Source: Fulvia fulva (lineage: Eukaryota > Ascomycota > Dothideomycetes > Mycosphaerellales > Mycosphaerellaceae). From it: 64,000 bases of DNA. Numbering within the stretch: the first letter of the stretch is position 1; each line of letters begins with the position of its first letter. The notes beneath the pieces were generated by a model, which was given only the letters and a program-made list of their open reading frames with translations, made no database searches and was not told the DNA's origin. The stretch spans positions 1,798,001 to 1,862,000 of the forward strand of contig NC_063021.1 in NCBI RefSeq assembly GCF_020509005.1, in the 5' to 3' direction. The translations under genes and the position numbers were made by a program. This document shows, one piece after another, positions 40,560 to 51,792 of this stretch.

Positions 40560-42948
40560 TCATATCTGGAACGATCCTCCGCGGCGATCTGCTTCGTCGA
40601 TCCCAAAGCCAAAGACTATCCTGAACAAGTCTCTCATCCAAGCCCATTGCTCGCTGTTGCCAAGCCATCGTACAGCCTTTGCAATCCCAGCCGCACCTAG
40701 CCGCCGTGAAGGGACTTGATGTACTGAATACATGGACTTGTCATTCGTGACCAGCTTCTTGTAGAATGTGAGGACCTTCATCTGCCATGGTAACGTCCCA
40801 AAGGCCGTGTCAGGTAGTGCTTTCACATAGATCGGGAGCTGTTGACCAGAGCCACGGCTGTAACCCGTGGTCATGCCTGCCTTCAGGAGCAGACACCTCA
40901 AACGGCCGAGTTGGGCCTCTTCTGCGCCAGCAGTCGCTGTGGACGATGACCGCTGTGACGAGGCGGCAGACTCGGAGTAGTCGCTAAGTACTGATGCATT
41001 GCTCGACCATCGCTCGTGGTGAGGAGCGCCACGAACAGAGTTGTTGCTGCCTGTGCTTGCGGGCCCAAGCACAAGGATATTCGGCACGCTGATGGAATCT
41101 GGCGACGAATTCGCGGTCGAAGCATCATCAAACACGGTGACTGGTGTCTCTGGCGGGAAAGTCTGGGCCTCGTGGTACTTTCTGTTGCTGATCGTGCTAG
41201 AGGTGGAACGTCCTGCGGAACGTGTAGAGCCGGACTTGAAAGAGGACTGGGACCCAAAAGTGGTCTGATTAGGTCTGGGCGTCGCTCGTTCTGGCCGTAT
41301 CTGCGTCCAGCCTTCCCGGAATAGGTCGCAAAGCTCCCAACACGCTTGCACTGCTGAGCCGAGGAGTTCCTCGTCGGGCGATCTGCCTTCTCGACTGCTC
41401 TGCCGCAGGTTGAACAAATTCTCCGCTAATTGCCAGCAAGCTCTTAACAAGGAATCAGTCTCCTGGGGAAGAGACGTTCGCTGTTTCATCAGTCTGTGGC
41501 AGAGTGTTATGTAGAAGTCAAGTGTGCGTTCGTTGAATGCATCTGGTAGTTCTCGGTCGTGGGTGTTGTAGAGATGATTGTTGAGCTCAAAGCTCACTCG
41601 CAAGACGGAATCTGATGCCTCGTCCATCTTCTGCCGCGCATCGAACAATGATTGGCAAAAGTCTCTGCATAGCTCCAGGGTAGGTAAAACCTGAGCAGTA
41701 TGATCGTCGTCTCTGTGTTCGTAGAGCTGCTGACATAGTTTCCAGCAGCTTCGCCATGCCTGTTCTTGCACTTCTGTTTTGCCCGAGAACTTGAAAGTCC
41801 GTTGCCGATGGCTTGAAGATAAGTTGGCCAGGGTATTGCACAATGTCCAACACTCACTCAGTGCTGTCCGTAGAGCAGCGACTTCATCCTCGACTTGGTT
41901 TAGGACGTCCATTGCCTGTTGCATTGAGCCTTCACCAACGAGTTCGGCCGTGTTCGGCCTCTCATCTTCGTGCGAGGTATTTCGATCGTCGTCGGTATCT
42001 TTGTCAAGTGCTTCGGGAATGTCTGCGCTTATCGTCAGATATTGCTCAAAGTACCTGTCAATTCCGGGAAGCAGACCTTCTAGGCTGGATGTGCGCCGGC
42101 TCCTGCGCTTGTAGTCGTCGTCCAATTCTTGCCTGGTTTGCGCTCGAGGAGTTGACCGATCCGTATATTGCGGGACGTTGGTGTTTACCGGCGATGTCAC
42201 AGGCTTCTGCACCATATCAGTGGTACATTCCCCCGAGCATTGCTCAATTGCCATACCTTGTCTCCAGGTCCAACCACTGCTGCTTCTGGCGTGCTCGGCG
42301 AGGCGACACGAGCTGTATGCTGCAGTTCGACAGGCGACTCGTGGGTTGTAGCACCGTCCTTGAAGTCGTGGAAACCGGAAGGTGCGTGTATGACAGATTG
42401 TGGATCATTGTCGGCAGAATCTGATCGATGTCGTGGAGGCAAGTGTGTGTCGAGTTTGTGCGGGATATCCTATCGCTGTCAGAACAATGCCTCCATCCTA
42501 AGCAAGTAGCTCGTACACTTTTCGCGCTCTCTGGACTCGTTATCTCCAGGTCTGGCGATTGTACGTCGAATGCTTCGCTGTTTGTCTCCAACCCTGGCGA
42601 CTTCACACCCTCTTCCTGTGCATCCTCGTCTATCTCGGTGCTTTCTGTACCATTCGAAGTTGTGGAATCGACGGGCGAAGGCTCGATTTGCTGTGGATAT
42701 GGGCTGGCTGGAGGCGCGAGATTATCGTTGGTGCCAGAAGATCTGCAGTTTGGAGATCAGTCCTGCTCTACGCAAAGGCCGTGTTCCTCTCAGACTCGGC
42801 GTGCTTACCGGTTGCTGCGCGTATGATCGCCGTTCTGAAAGGTGTTGTTGAATCGCGCCGGCGAGTTGGGCGAGTCGGAATATGGGCTGAAGGCAGAGTC
42901 CAGCCCGCCGCCCGTTGGTGAAGGCATGAGTGGGCTCTTCAGTGCCAT
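40560..42948 (-). CDS. Fungal protein with CW-x-LC helical repeats, unknown function
   Basis: Exons 42809-42948, 42517-42742, 42257-42469 and 40560-42206 give 741 aa; introns 47-66 bp with GT-AG ends. The Met at 42254 lies in intron 3 and is not the start. Residues about 1-300 are disordered, Ser/Pro/acidic-rich. A helical region follows with at least six copies of a pattern like CWxLCxxL (SECWTLCNTLANL, RSCWKLCQQLYEH, LCRDFCQSLFDA, ITLCHRLMKQ, RACWQLAENLFNL, QACWELCDLFREG). A Ser-rich linker comes next, then a compact C-terminal domain (LRCLLLKAGMTTGYSRGSGQ to WLGNSEQWAWMRDLF). I do not recognise the family by name; layout suggests a conserved filamentous-fungal protein. Confidence 0.75.
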
Positions 42949-45900
42949 TGCACCACCGCCTGCTGCGTTGGAGCGGAGATCAGGTTGTCATGAGTTCGTG
43001 CTCGCGCGGCACAGCGAACAACCTCGTACAATGCGCCTGCAGACTAGAGGCACCACATGGCCGCTAGCGATGCTGCCTGCTTGTTTGGGGATACTGGCAG
43101 CTATGTTCTGCGCCTGCGCCTGCGCCTTACAGTCAGAGTTGCTGCTGGCCTGCAGTGGTTCAGCTCGAGGTACAAGGACCGGCGGCTGAAGGCCTCTTTC
43201 CCCAGCGCTCTAAGCAGAATGTCGACGCGTACTGCGGGCCCGCCGTGCACGAAGCGGAGTCGGAGTCAGGCAGCCTGCAGTCTGCAGACGCATGCTGCTC
43301 TGTGCCACTCGTCGTTGGTGAAGGTTCGGCAAGCAGGCTGCTTTCGACTCCGACAGGTCCGACAGGCTGCGCAGCCCGCAGAGTTCATCGATGGAGAGCA
43401 GCGGCGGCGACAGCCAGTCACAAGACAATATGCCGTTGCCTCCAACTGCCAAACAGACAGGGATGCACCTTCAGCACTGCGTTAAGCGCCGCCTCGAAGA
43501 TGACTAAACGCTTATCGGCCTAGTCTAGCCCTGCCGACTTCCCTCGCATTATCACACTCTTCTGCGCCGCCCGTCCATCCTTCACACTCGTCCCCTTGCG
43601 TCTTGCGTCGTCCCACACTGCTGGTAGTCGCTACGCTTCGGGTCTGCTCCCGAACAGGATCGTGTGCTTTACCATGGATGCCGTGCTGACAGCAGAACGT
43701 GAGCTCATCCAATCGCAATCGCGAGACTGCAACATCTCGTTGTTGGACAGGAGCTGAAGTGGGCTAGCTGAGAGCGTGGCATAACGTGGCCAAACTGTGG
43801 CAGGCTGATCGCCCTCATGGAAGGGAAGGAGGCACTTGTCGCAGATCGTACTTACCCAACGCGGTCCCTTCCCGCAAAGAGGCCTCGGTGAGGCGTGGAG
43901 GACCTCGCAAGGGTCGCATACCGTGCCGCATCGTCACTGTCTTGCGGAGACGGCGTGTGGCACAGCTCTGCATCTGATCACAGGCCGGTGAAAGAGCTTG
44001 ATGGACATGTGTGGCAGAGTCGTACCTGCCGAAGCATTTTGCCAATGCGTCGCACAGAGATTCGCTGGGTCGCATATCGGGTTGATCATGACTGCGTCTA
44101 GCACGTGCAGTTGACCCAGCACCCTGGCTGCCCGTCCACTAACAAGCGCTCGGAAGCGACGCCTCTCGCCGCTTCCTCGCCTGGACATGAATCGTGTTCG
44201 AGGCACAGCAGCATACAGGCTACACTTCGATCCTCGCTTGAGCACCACAACAGCAACAACAAATGCTCCACCGAACGGTGCATATCCAACCCTACCTCAA
44301 CTGCTTAGACTGGTGAAGCTTCGACATGGAGTCATACAGGCCGAGCGCTTATGAAACAACCGGCAAACCCAATTCGCTTTCACAAGACTGTTATCGGTAT
44401 GCCTCCAAGCGAGCCGACGAAGAACAATGCGCCCGCTATCTCAGAGCTCTTCATTCGACATCGCTTTCTAGTGCCAACCGTCAGCCAACACGCCATTCTT
44501 GGTGGAGTCCTTCAAGTGTTTCCTATGCGGAAGGGACTCCGCCGCAGCGTTGGTGGAAGACATTCGAACCCGATATGGTCATAGACTGAACAACGACCCA
44601 CTTGGATGTGTTGGTCAGGTCTCGAATGGAGCATCGAGCTTCCGACAATGAGCCATCTCTCCAAATCATCTCGGCAAGAGTCGAGCTCCCTTTCGGTTTA
44701 TTGGTACGGCTCACAGCCTCAGACAATCCGGGATGTCAGAGCACAAGACGTATCCGGCAGTCAATGGAACAGCGCATGTGACATGAACTTGCCAGCAGTC
44801 ATCAGCCCGTGCATCTCACCAAGCTCTGGTCACGAAGCTGACTCCTTTGCCAAGATTGACGTAGGGCAAGCGAATTGCAACACGGCCATGTCAGTTGCAT
44901 TGCGCTTTGTGAGATTACCATGTGTGATCAGAACTTGGAGCTCTACATCTGCACTAAAAAGGTGTGGAGAGGGGCATGCTGACTGATACTACAAGGATTC
45001 ACTCCCTCGCATCATTAAATCTAACTCAAAATCGCGAGAACCCCATACATGTCTGCCTGACTGCGTACATGATCACATGGAAGAGCTATCAGTCGGAAGA
45101 ATATATCGAAGAGCCTGGTCTCTCCAACTCTGTTCTAGAGGAACACATTTCCCCTCGGAAGATGGTCCTCCCGGCGCGCACTTTCGTACACACCTCTGAA
45201 ATGCCCGACGCAATGTCCGCGAGCAGTAATCTCTGAGCTGAAATGGCAGTTGCGTAAAACGTTAGGATCCGAGACGCCCGATTGTCCTGCTTGCTGAAAA
45301 GTAAAGTCCCCTTAAGCTGGTGAAGTGGCCTCGGATACTGCAAAAGCCACTCGACACCGAGAGGCCTTTATCACATCGTCGGCCGCAACGCTAGCGCCAC
45401 AGTTTGAGTTGCGCCAACGGTCTCTTACGCTACGAAACGGTTTCCTAGCAGAATGATCGCGGACCCGACAGGCATTATCCTCGCAAGAGACTAATCTTGC
45501 ACGGCTGAGCACCCCTTTGAACGGTCTGAGAATTGCTATGAATTCTGGAAGTGCCCTAAGCTGGCCGGGGAAGACAATTCGATCGCACACCGCTCAGTCT
45601 GCTCATAATAAGCCTGTAGTCAACCATGTCGATGCAAGGACATAGAGCGGACACTGCCCGGATGTGCCAATTCTCTCCATGCCGCAAGACTTTGATACTG
45701 GACAATATCAGCTGTTGCCTTCGAGATCCGGGACTGCTATCAAATGATCATCTGCCTTGGACAGCATTTACCATGCCGTTCTACGCTGCAAGGAAAAATG
45801 GATGTACAGAGCACGATTGAGATGCCTGTTACATGTGGAGTCAATGGAAGATCCCCCGCACTGCAAAGTGAATATTCCGTCCAGTGTTCTTGCCCGTGCG

Positions 45901-46175
45901 GATTTCGTCAATGCAGCCACGGCTGTAACGCCGTCTGGGCAATGAGACTGAAAGCAGTAAGACGACTGATATTGCGACAAAGTAAGCAACGTCCCTCGTC
46001 TTTGATCTGCCCAGACGAGCGACCCCCAACGTTCGCTATACACGTCCCTGCCATGACTTGGCTTGCATACAGGTCCGGCGGGGTCCGTGAGGTGATTGTG
46101 GTATAAAATAGAGATGACACGCTGAACGAGTATGTCTAACACCGGCGGAGCAACGGCTGGCAAATCATCATCAGC
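42949..46175. other. Long stretch without a recognisable gene
   Basis: About 3.2 kb. 42949 to about 43700 is GC-rich with CTGCGC repeats and is likely the leader/promoter of the minus-strand gene. The rest holds only short overlapping ORFs (up to ~140 codons) without domains. No RNA gene or repeat was noticed. The end carries the GH105 promoter. Confidence 0.45.
46102..46110 (+). promoter_or_regulatory. TATA box of the GH105 gene
   Basis: TATAAAATA, 66 bp before the ATG at 46176, a normal distance for an inducible fungal gene with a short leader. Motif seen directly; use is inferred. Confidence 0.6.
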
Positions 46176-47593
46176 ATGAAGTGTCTCAATATCGCGAGCA
46201 TAGCTCTATCAAGCGTCGTTCTGGCGACAGCCAAAATCACCCTCCCCAATGGCTGGTTCAAGATTGCCCCGGACGACAAAATCGCCCACAACACCTTTGG
46301 CGACAAACCACGTTATCTGACCTGGGTAGGTCCGGAGGGCAGAAGGCATGGTGACTCTTCGACATGTTCGCGCCTCGATCCGTGCTCAGCATCACTTGCT
46401 GTCGTCTGCTACGTTAGGTCCAGGTATAGCTGACGCCCTTGCTTGAGTAGATGGCCGATTCCCAAATCAAGCACGGCGTCGAGCCCACCTTCGCCTACAC
46501 AGTCTCCGCATACTTATCCGGCATCGTCCTCGCCTACCACCGTACAGGCGACGTCAAGTACCTCGACTACGTCACCCGTCACGCCAACCATATCCTCTAC
46601 CCTGCTTGGGACGGTTCCATGCTCCTCCACAACAACAGCAATTCCATCGACGACATTCGCTTCGGCCATACCTTCCTGGACATTTACAATCTCACCGGCG
46701 GCGAGGAAATCTACAAACTCGCTGCTGATGGGTTGAAGGACCAGATCGATCGGAGTTTCAGGACCCCTGATGGAGGTTTCTATCATCGGTATCCGGTGTA
46801 CATCGATCAGATGTGGCTGGATGGGATTTATATGCTTGATGTCTTCTATGCGAGATTGACGTGGGAGTTTCAGCCGGAGAACACTACCGCGTGGGACGAT
46901 GTCGCTCTTCAGTTTGATCTCATTGACGCAGGTACTAGAGTGGACGGTGGTCTCCCTGTCCACGGTTTCGATGTGAGTAGGGCGGCGAGCTGGGCAAATC
47001 CGGATAATGGGACTGCGCCACATGTCTGGGGCCGAGCTGTGGGCTGGTATATCATGGCTCTGGTTGATACGCTTGACTACTTTCCAGAAAGCCATGCGGG
47101 CCGCGCAAGGCTGTTGTCTTACTTCCAGTCGCTGGCGGATGCGATCGTCGAAGCCCAGGATCCTGTGCACAAGGGCTGGTACAATGTCATGACACCGGGA
47201 TGGGAGTCGGTTTCTGGCAATTATATCGAGAGCTCGGGATCTGCTATGTTCGTATATGGTCTACTGAAAGGTCTCAGACTAGGTTACCTTGATGATCAGA
47301 AGTATCGCACAGCTGCGCTGGATGGGTATGAGCTCATGACGGATACGTTCACACAGGAACGCGAAGAGGATGGAGCACTTTCTTACCAGTGGACTGCTCA
47401 GACCGGCAGTCTGAGCTCCAATGGCACCTTCGAAGTAAGTCAGATACTCGAAGTGTATGGACCTCGATATTGATCAATGTGCTTCTAGTACTACGCCAGT
47501 ATGCCGCTGTTTGAGAACGATCTGAAGGGCGTGGCTCCTTTCCTCTTCTCCGCACACGAGTATGAGCTCTACGTCGAGGCCAATGGCATGTGA
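46176..47593 (+). CDS. Secreted GH105 (GH88-like) unsaturated glycuronyl hydrolase
   Basis: Exons 46176-46325, 46451-47434 and 47489-47593 give 412 aa. The first intron is 125 bp, the second 54 bp. A signal peptide is clear (MKCLNIASIALSSVVLATA). The spliced junction RYLTW/MADSQIKHGVEP restores the conserved helix. Other marks are GFYHRYPVYIDQMWLDGIYM (with the catalytic-type Asp region of YteR-like enzymes), HVWGRAVGWYIMALVDTLDY, GNYIESSGSAMFVYGLLKG and the C-terminal YYASMPLFENDLKGVAPFLF. The family removes unsaturated uronic acid from rhamnogalacturonan oligosaccharides left by pectin lyases; secretion suggests plant cell-wall breakdown. Next to a small secreted protein. Confidence 0.9.
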
Positions 47594-47789
47594 TTGCCTC
47601 TCAATCAGTATGGATCATCCAAATCTGCGCCCGTAAAGACATCGAGGGAGGTCTCGCACTCAAGATCCCGTCGGATGTGCCTGTCTTCGGCAGACATGGG
47701 GCTTGTTCGACACCCCATGGTGCCACTCGCAGCTAGCCATCCCAATCCGACATTGTACCTCAGCGGACGAGGGAATCAAAGCAGATAGA

Positions 47790-47796
47790 TATAAGG
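47790..47796 (+). promoter_or_regulatory. TATA-like box of the small secreted protein gene
   Basis: TATAAGG, 53 bp before the ATG at 47849. The only TATA-like match in this 255-bp intergenic region. Confidence 0.35.
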
Positions 47797-47848
47797 ATAC
47801 ATACTCTCTATTAGCCGTGCACAGAATAGCACACTGCTTCTCACAGCT

Positions 47849-48158
47849 ATGAAGACCTCCACCATTATCTCTGCCCTCCTCGCCGTCGTGGCGCTCGCCA
47901 TGCCCGGCTCATTCAACCCTAACCATGGTGTGATTGACAAGCGACAGAACTGCCTTGGAAACTGTCCGGCTGGTGTAAGTCGTACTCAGGTATGCTATGT
48001 ATGAGTATCGTGTTGACGGCATATTTAGACACAAGTGTGGTGCCACTGTGGCCAGACGGCCATCTGCCAAGATGGAACGACCTCAGTTCAATGTGTACGT
48101 TGATGACTGGCGTTGTTCTCACCTTGAGACGGCCTTAGTAACTGACACCTCACAGTGA
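47849..48158 (+). CDS. Small secreted cysteine-rich protein, Kex2-processed (effector-like)
   Basis: Exons 47849-47974 and 48029-48094, then a stop either alone in a third exon (48156-48158 after a GTACGT..CACAG intron) or, if that intron is retained, three codons on; 64 or 66 aa. A signal peptide (MKTSTIISALLAVVALA) is followed by a short propeptide ending in the Kex2 site DKR at 31-33. The mature chain of about 31 residues starts QNCLGNCPAG and has six Cys spaced C-x3-C-x7-C-x-C-x5-C-x8-C. No family recognised. Size, processing and Cys content fit a secreted effector, antimicrobial or signalling peptide; none can be chosen from sequence. Confidence 0.7.
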
Positions 48159-48407
48159 CACGTCTTGCTCGAGCGTATTGGTTGATTGTGGAATGTGACG
48201 GATATAAGAGAGAATTGAAGACAGACGAGATGACCAGCATCTGTGTGAGACTTACGTATTCAGTGTGTGCAAATTGCGATCACTCAAACCTCTTGATACT
48301 GCAGTCACGACAGAGCTCAAGCGAAGATTGAGGAAATTAGGGGTCAACAGCCATTTCGCAAGACGACGCAAGAGATGGCCCGCCACTTACCTTTACCCAG
48401 TGCCACA

Positions 48408-49262
48408 CTACATGACAGTGCACTTCTCTACAGGAAAGTTCTTCTCTCTCTGCTTCTGCGCCAGCCAAGTCTCAAATGCAATGTACTTGAGGAGGTGGTC
48501 GAGAGGTAGACTGTGGCCGTAGTTGCTGTGTTCGTCAACGGAGAAGAACGGACTGTGCTCGATGTCGGTCCCAGCAGCTTCGAGACGCCAGCTGAGTGCA
48601 GCGCACATAAGATTGGGAAGATCATCCGCTCGCATAGTGCCTCGGGCATCAAATGCCTTCAACACACCAGGAATCTCCTGCATGATCGAGATCCATTGCT
48701 CAAGCTGAACCTGGGTCCACGGTTGTCCGATCGTCTCGTACATGGTCGGGATCATGTGTCCCATGGCTACTATACGGTAAGACAATGCATGGAAGCTGAT
48801 GCTTCCAAGTCCGTTGACAGTGATGGGGCCGTTAAGGCTGGGAATGTCAACGACGTGTCCATCATTGACGTTGCCTGGTCGATATCCAAGAAGCCAGTTA
48901 GTAGCATGCATTAGTCCAATTGCTTGAATGGGGAGGCGATCCGTGGAGAGCGGTGTAATGATCTCTCGACGCTGCAAGAGGCGCTGTGCTTCCGCTACTG
49001 CACCCTCCCATCTGGCGTCCGTAGGGTCGAACTCCATACCCGAAGGCTTGAACGGGAAGAGGACTGCTCTGCAGAAGGGACATGTGTTATGCTCTGCATC
49101 ATCGAGCCATGATTTAATGCACTCACGACAGTAAGCGTGTTTGGCTGGGCAGGGGACTGTGACGGGATTGTCATATGTATCGTGGCAGATCGGGCATTCT
49201 GGCTCGATGGTCGTTTTGGTCGGCACCAGGCCAGTGGCGAGAAATCGCTCGCGAGAAGGCAT
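48408..49262 (-). CDS. RING-finger protein (putative E3 ubiquitin ligase)
   Basis: 284 aa from the ATG at 49262; the frame is open to an earlier ATG at 49430 (340 aa), but that extension looks like leader sequence. A C3HC4 RING stands at residues 23-64 (C23, C26, C38, H42, C45, C48, C61, C64; CPICHDTYDNPVTVPC and HAYCRECIKSWL, then CPFC). The rest has no domain I know, with a Trp-rich middle (HATNWLLGYRPG) and a charged end (LAQKQREKNFPVEKC). RING proteins bring ubiquitin-loaded E2 to substrates; partners unknown. Confidence 0.8.
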   Translation of the reverse strand: MPSRERFLATGLVPTKTTIEPECPICHDTYDNPVTVPCPAKHAYCRECIKSWLDDAEHNTCPFCRAVLFPFKPSGMEFDPTDARWEGAVAEAQRLLQRREIITPLSTDRLPIQAIGLMHATNWLLGYRPGNVNDGHVVDIPSLNGPITVNGLGSISFHALSYRIVAMGHMIPTMYETIGQPWTQVQLEQWISIMQEIPGVLKAFDARGTMRADDLPNLMCAALSWRLEAAGTDIEHSPFFSVDEHSNYGHSLPLDHLLKYIAFETWLAQKQREKNFPVEKCTVM

Positions 49263-49868
49263 GTTGTGAACTTCGCAGTAGAGGTTGCTTGCAGCGGATG
49301 TTGCGATGCCGAAGGAATGAGAGTAAGCTGATGATTGATCTAGAACTGTTGTCAGTGAACTTCCCAGAAGTTGTCTACGCAGCAACGATCTGTTAATGTC
49401 GGCGGAGAGGCGAGACAGCCTTCTATACATGCGGGTAGTGAACAATGACGCGAGGCCAACAAAGATAGTAAAGAACAATAGTCGACGCAACAAAGGCTCT
49501 GCTGTGTCTGCACCTTTGAAGTAGGACTGACGGAAGCCTCTGGCATGCCTCGATACAGTGCTCGCAAAGGTGTGGCGCGGCGCGGAATCGGTAGGCTACT
49601 CTGCACCAGAGCGCGTGTCCTTGTTATGATTAGGGCATACTCCAAGGAGATGGCGCGTGATGCAGTGAGTGCGGGTGGCATGTCATGTGAAGAAGGACCG
49701 AAAGAAGATCCTTGTATGCGCACGGGCTTTGTCCTCGGCACATGTCACGGAAAGAGCTTCCTCGTCGGCTTAACGCCTCACCACGAACATCTGCAGCAGA
49801 CAACTTAAACTTCACAGTACTTCTTTCACTTGTAGAACTCGGTAGGTCATTTCCTCTCCTCCACCAAC
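49263..49868. other. Shared upstream region of RING and thiolase genes
   Basis: About 600 bp between divergent genes. The open minus frame above 49262 may be 5' leader. A pyrimidine-rich stretch (ttcctctcctccaccaac) directly precedes the thiolase ATG, a common fungal leader feature. Confidence 0.45.
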
Positions 49869-51182
49869 ATGGCCTCGTCTGCTCTCCGCCGCACCTTCCT
49901 GTCCAGCTCAAGAACAGCCATGTCACCCTCACAACGCCTCCAAGCTGTCCAAAGGCAATTCTCGTCCTCATCGCGACGGCCGAAAGAGATACAGGATGCA
50001 TACATAGTCTCTGCTGTCCGGACACCTTGCGCGATCTTCAATGGGTCTTTCAGTACAGTCCCGGCGCCTGAGCTGGGTGCAACAGCCATCAAGGAGGCCA
50101 TCAAACGATCCGATGTCCCAGCAGAGAAGTTCACGCATGTCTACATGGGCAATGTTATGCAGGCCTCCGTTGGTCAAGCACCTGCGCGACAAGCTGCAAT
50201 CTTCGCCGGACTCTCGCCTTCAGTGGAAGCCACAACGATCAACAAGGTCTGCGCGTCTGGCATGAAAGCTGTGGCAATCGCGGCGCAACAGGTAGAGCTT
50301 GGACAGGAAGAGGCGTTGATCGCTGGAGGCATGGAGAACATGAGCAGAGTGCCGTACTACACACCGCGAGGGCCTCAATTGCCTGCGTTCGGCAACATGA
50401 CCATGGAAGACGGCTTGATGAAGGATGGTCTTTGGGATGTCTACAATCAAATACACATGGGCAATTGCGCGGAGAACACAGCCAAGAAGCACGACATCAG
50501 CAGAGAAGAGCAGGACGAGTTCGCGATATTGAGCTTCAAGCGTGCACAAGAAGCTTGGAAACGCGGCGACTTTGCAGAGGAGATTGTGCCAGTGACTGTC
50601 AAGACCAGGAAGGGCGAGACAGTAGTGGCAGAGGACGAAGGATATGGCAGAATGAAGCTGGACAAGGTCCCAACACTCAAGCCAGCATTCCAGAAGCAGG
50701 GTGGCACTGTTACAGCAGCAAATAGCTCGAGCATGAACGACGGCGCCAGCGCACTCGTCATCACGAACAAGGAGCTGGCCAAGCAATATGGTGGTGGCAA
50801 GAGGATCCTCGCGAAGATTGTCGCATATGCCGACGCAGCAGTGGATCCAATTGACTTCCCAGTTGCGCCAGCGAAGGTCGTTCCGATCGTCCTCGAACGA
50901 GCCGGCATCACTGCCGACCAAGTGAAGGTATGGGAGTTCAACGAGGCTTTCGCAGCGGTCATCAAGGCCAACGCGAAGATTCTCGGACTAGGCATAGATA
51001 ACGTCAACCCACGTGGTGGCGCTATCTCCCTCGGACACGCCCTTGGAAGCTCTGGCGCGAGGATCTTGGTGACGCTGCTTCATCAGTTGAAGAAGGGTGA
51101 ATATGGTTGCGCTGCGATTTGCAACGGAGGAGGCGCGGCGAGTGGCATGGTGGTGCAGCTTGTGGATGCGGACGAACTATAG
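49869..51182 (+). CDS. ERG10: Acetyl-CoA C-acetyltransferase, mitochondrial
   Basis: 437 aa, single exon. The first ~40 residues are Arg/Ser-rich with no acid until about residue 40 ([20 protein letters not shown]), a mitochondrial presequence. The thiolase fold follows: nucleophile C128 in [16 protein letters not shown] near 358, His390 in [16 protein letters not shown], and second catalytic C418 in [13 protein letters not shown]. It condenses two acetyl-CoA to acetoacetyl-CoA or cleaves it. With the presequence, this copy likely serves ketone-body, isoleucine or fatty-acid breakdown in mitochondria rather than the cytosolic sterol pathway that gave the gene its name; a cytosolic paralogue would be expected elsewhere. 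Confidence 0.93.
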   Translation: MASSALRRTFLSSSRTAMSPSQRLQAVQRQFSSSSRRPKEIQDAYIVSAVRTPCAIFNGSFSTVPAPELGATAIKEAIKRSDVPAEKFTHVYMGNVMQASVGQAPARQAAIFAGLSPSVEATTINKVCASGMKAVAIAAQQVELGQEEALIAGGMENMSRVPYYTPRGPQLPAFGNMTMEDGLMKDGLWDVYNQIHMGNCAENTAKKHDISREEQDEFAILSFKRAQEAWKRGDFAEEIVPVTVKTRKGETVVAEDEGYGRMKLDKVPTLKPAFQKQGGTVTAANSSSMNDGASALVITNKELAKQYGGGKRILAKIVAYADAAVDPIDFPVAPAKVVPIVLERAGITADQVKVWEFNEAFAAVIKANAKILGLGIDNVNPRGGAISLGHALGSSGARILVTLLHQLKKGEYGCAAICNGGGAASGMVVQLVDADEL

Positions 51183-51792
51183 AACAGCCATGTTTGTACC
51201 ATATCGACGTGACAACACTTCTCGAGAGTCTTCCGTTGTCAGGGTCCTTCGTGCATGTAGGATGGCTGCACCACAGGTGGTTTACATGTTGATTTCAGTC
51301 GCCTGTGAAATGACAGGAGGCCACAGCGTTTTATGTAGTATCATTTCCCTCTGCAAGGCGAAACTATCAGCGACCATGGGGCAGTGAATGAAAATGTTTG
51401 GGTCGTAGTGCTCGGGCGAGCCCCTCGATCGGCGGCGCGCGCTGTTGACAATCTCTCACGCGCCAGTTCATGCCCCTTCACTCTTGAGTGCCGACTTTCG
51501 CTTTGCCGGCGTCACACTTCTCCTCCACCTCCACAACACTGCGCAATTCTGTTCGCGCTGTGTGCATCAGCCTGTCGCTGGCGCTGGAGCAGGTCTCGCT
51601 GGACGCTGTATTGAAGAACGACACCTCCTGGCGGCATCGGGTGTTTCCATCCGTCAATACGCTCCGCTTCCAAACAGCCTTCCACTTCGGCTTCTCCTCT
51701 TCACCATCGCAGACGCACGCGACCGGACCTCTTCCGCAGTGACACGTTGATCTCGCCTCGATCGCGCCTCAGGCGCCCATACCACCGCGATA
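51183..51792. other. Intergenic, kinesin promoter region
   Basis: About 610 bp. Short ORFs without domains; C-rich and pyrimidine-rich towards the kinesin ATG. Confidence 0.45.
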
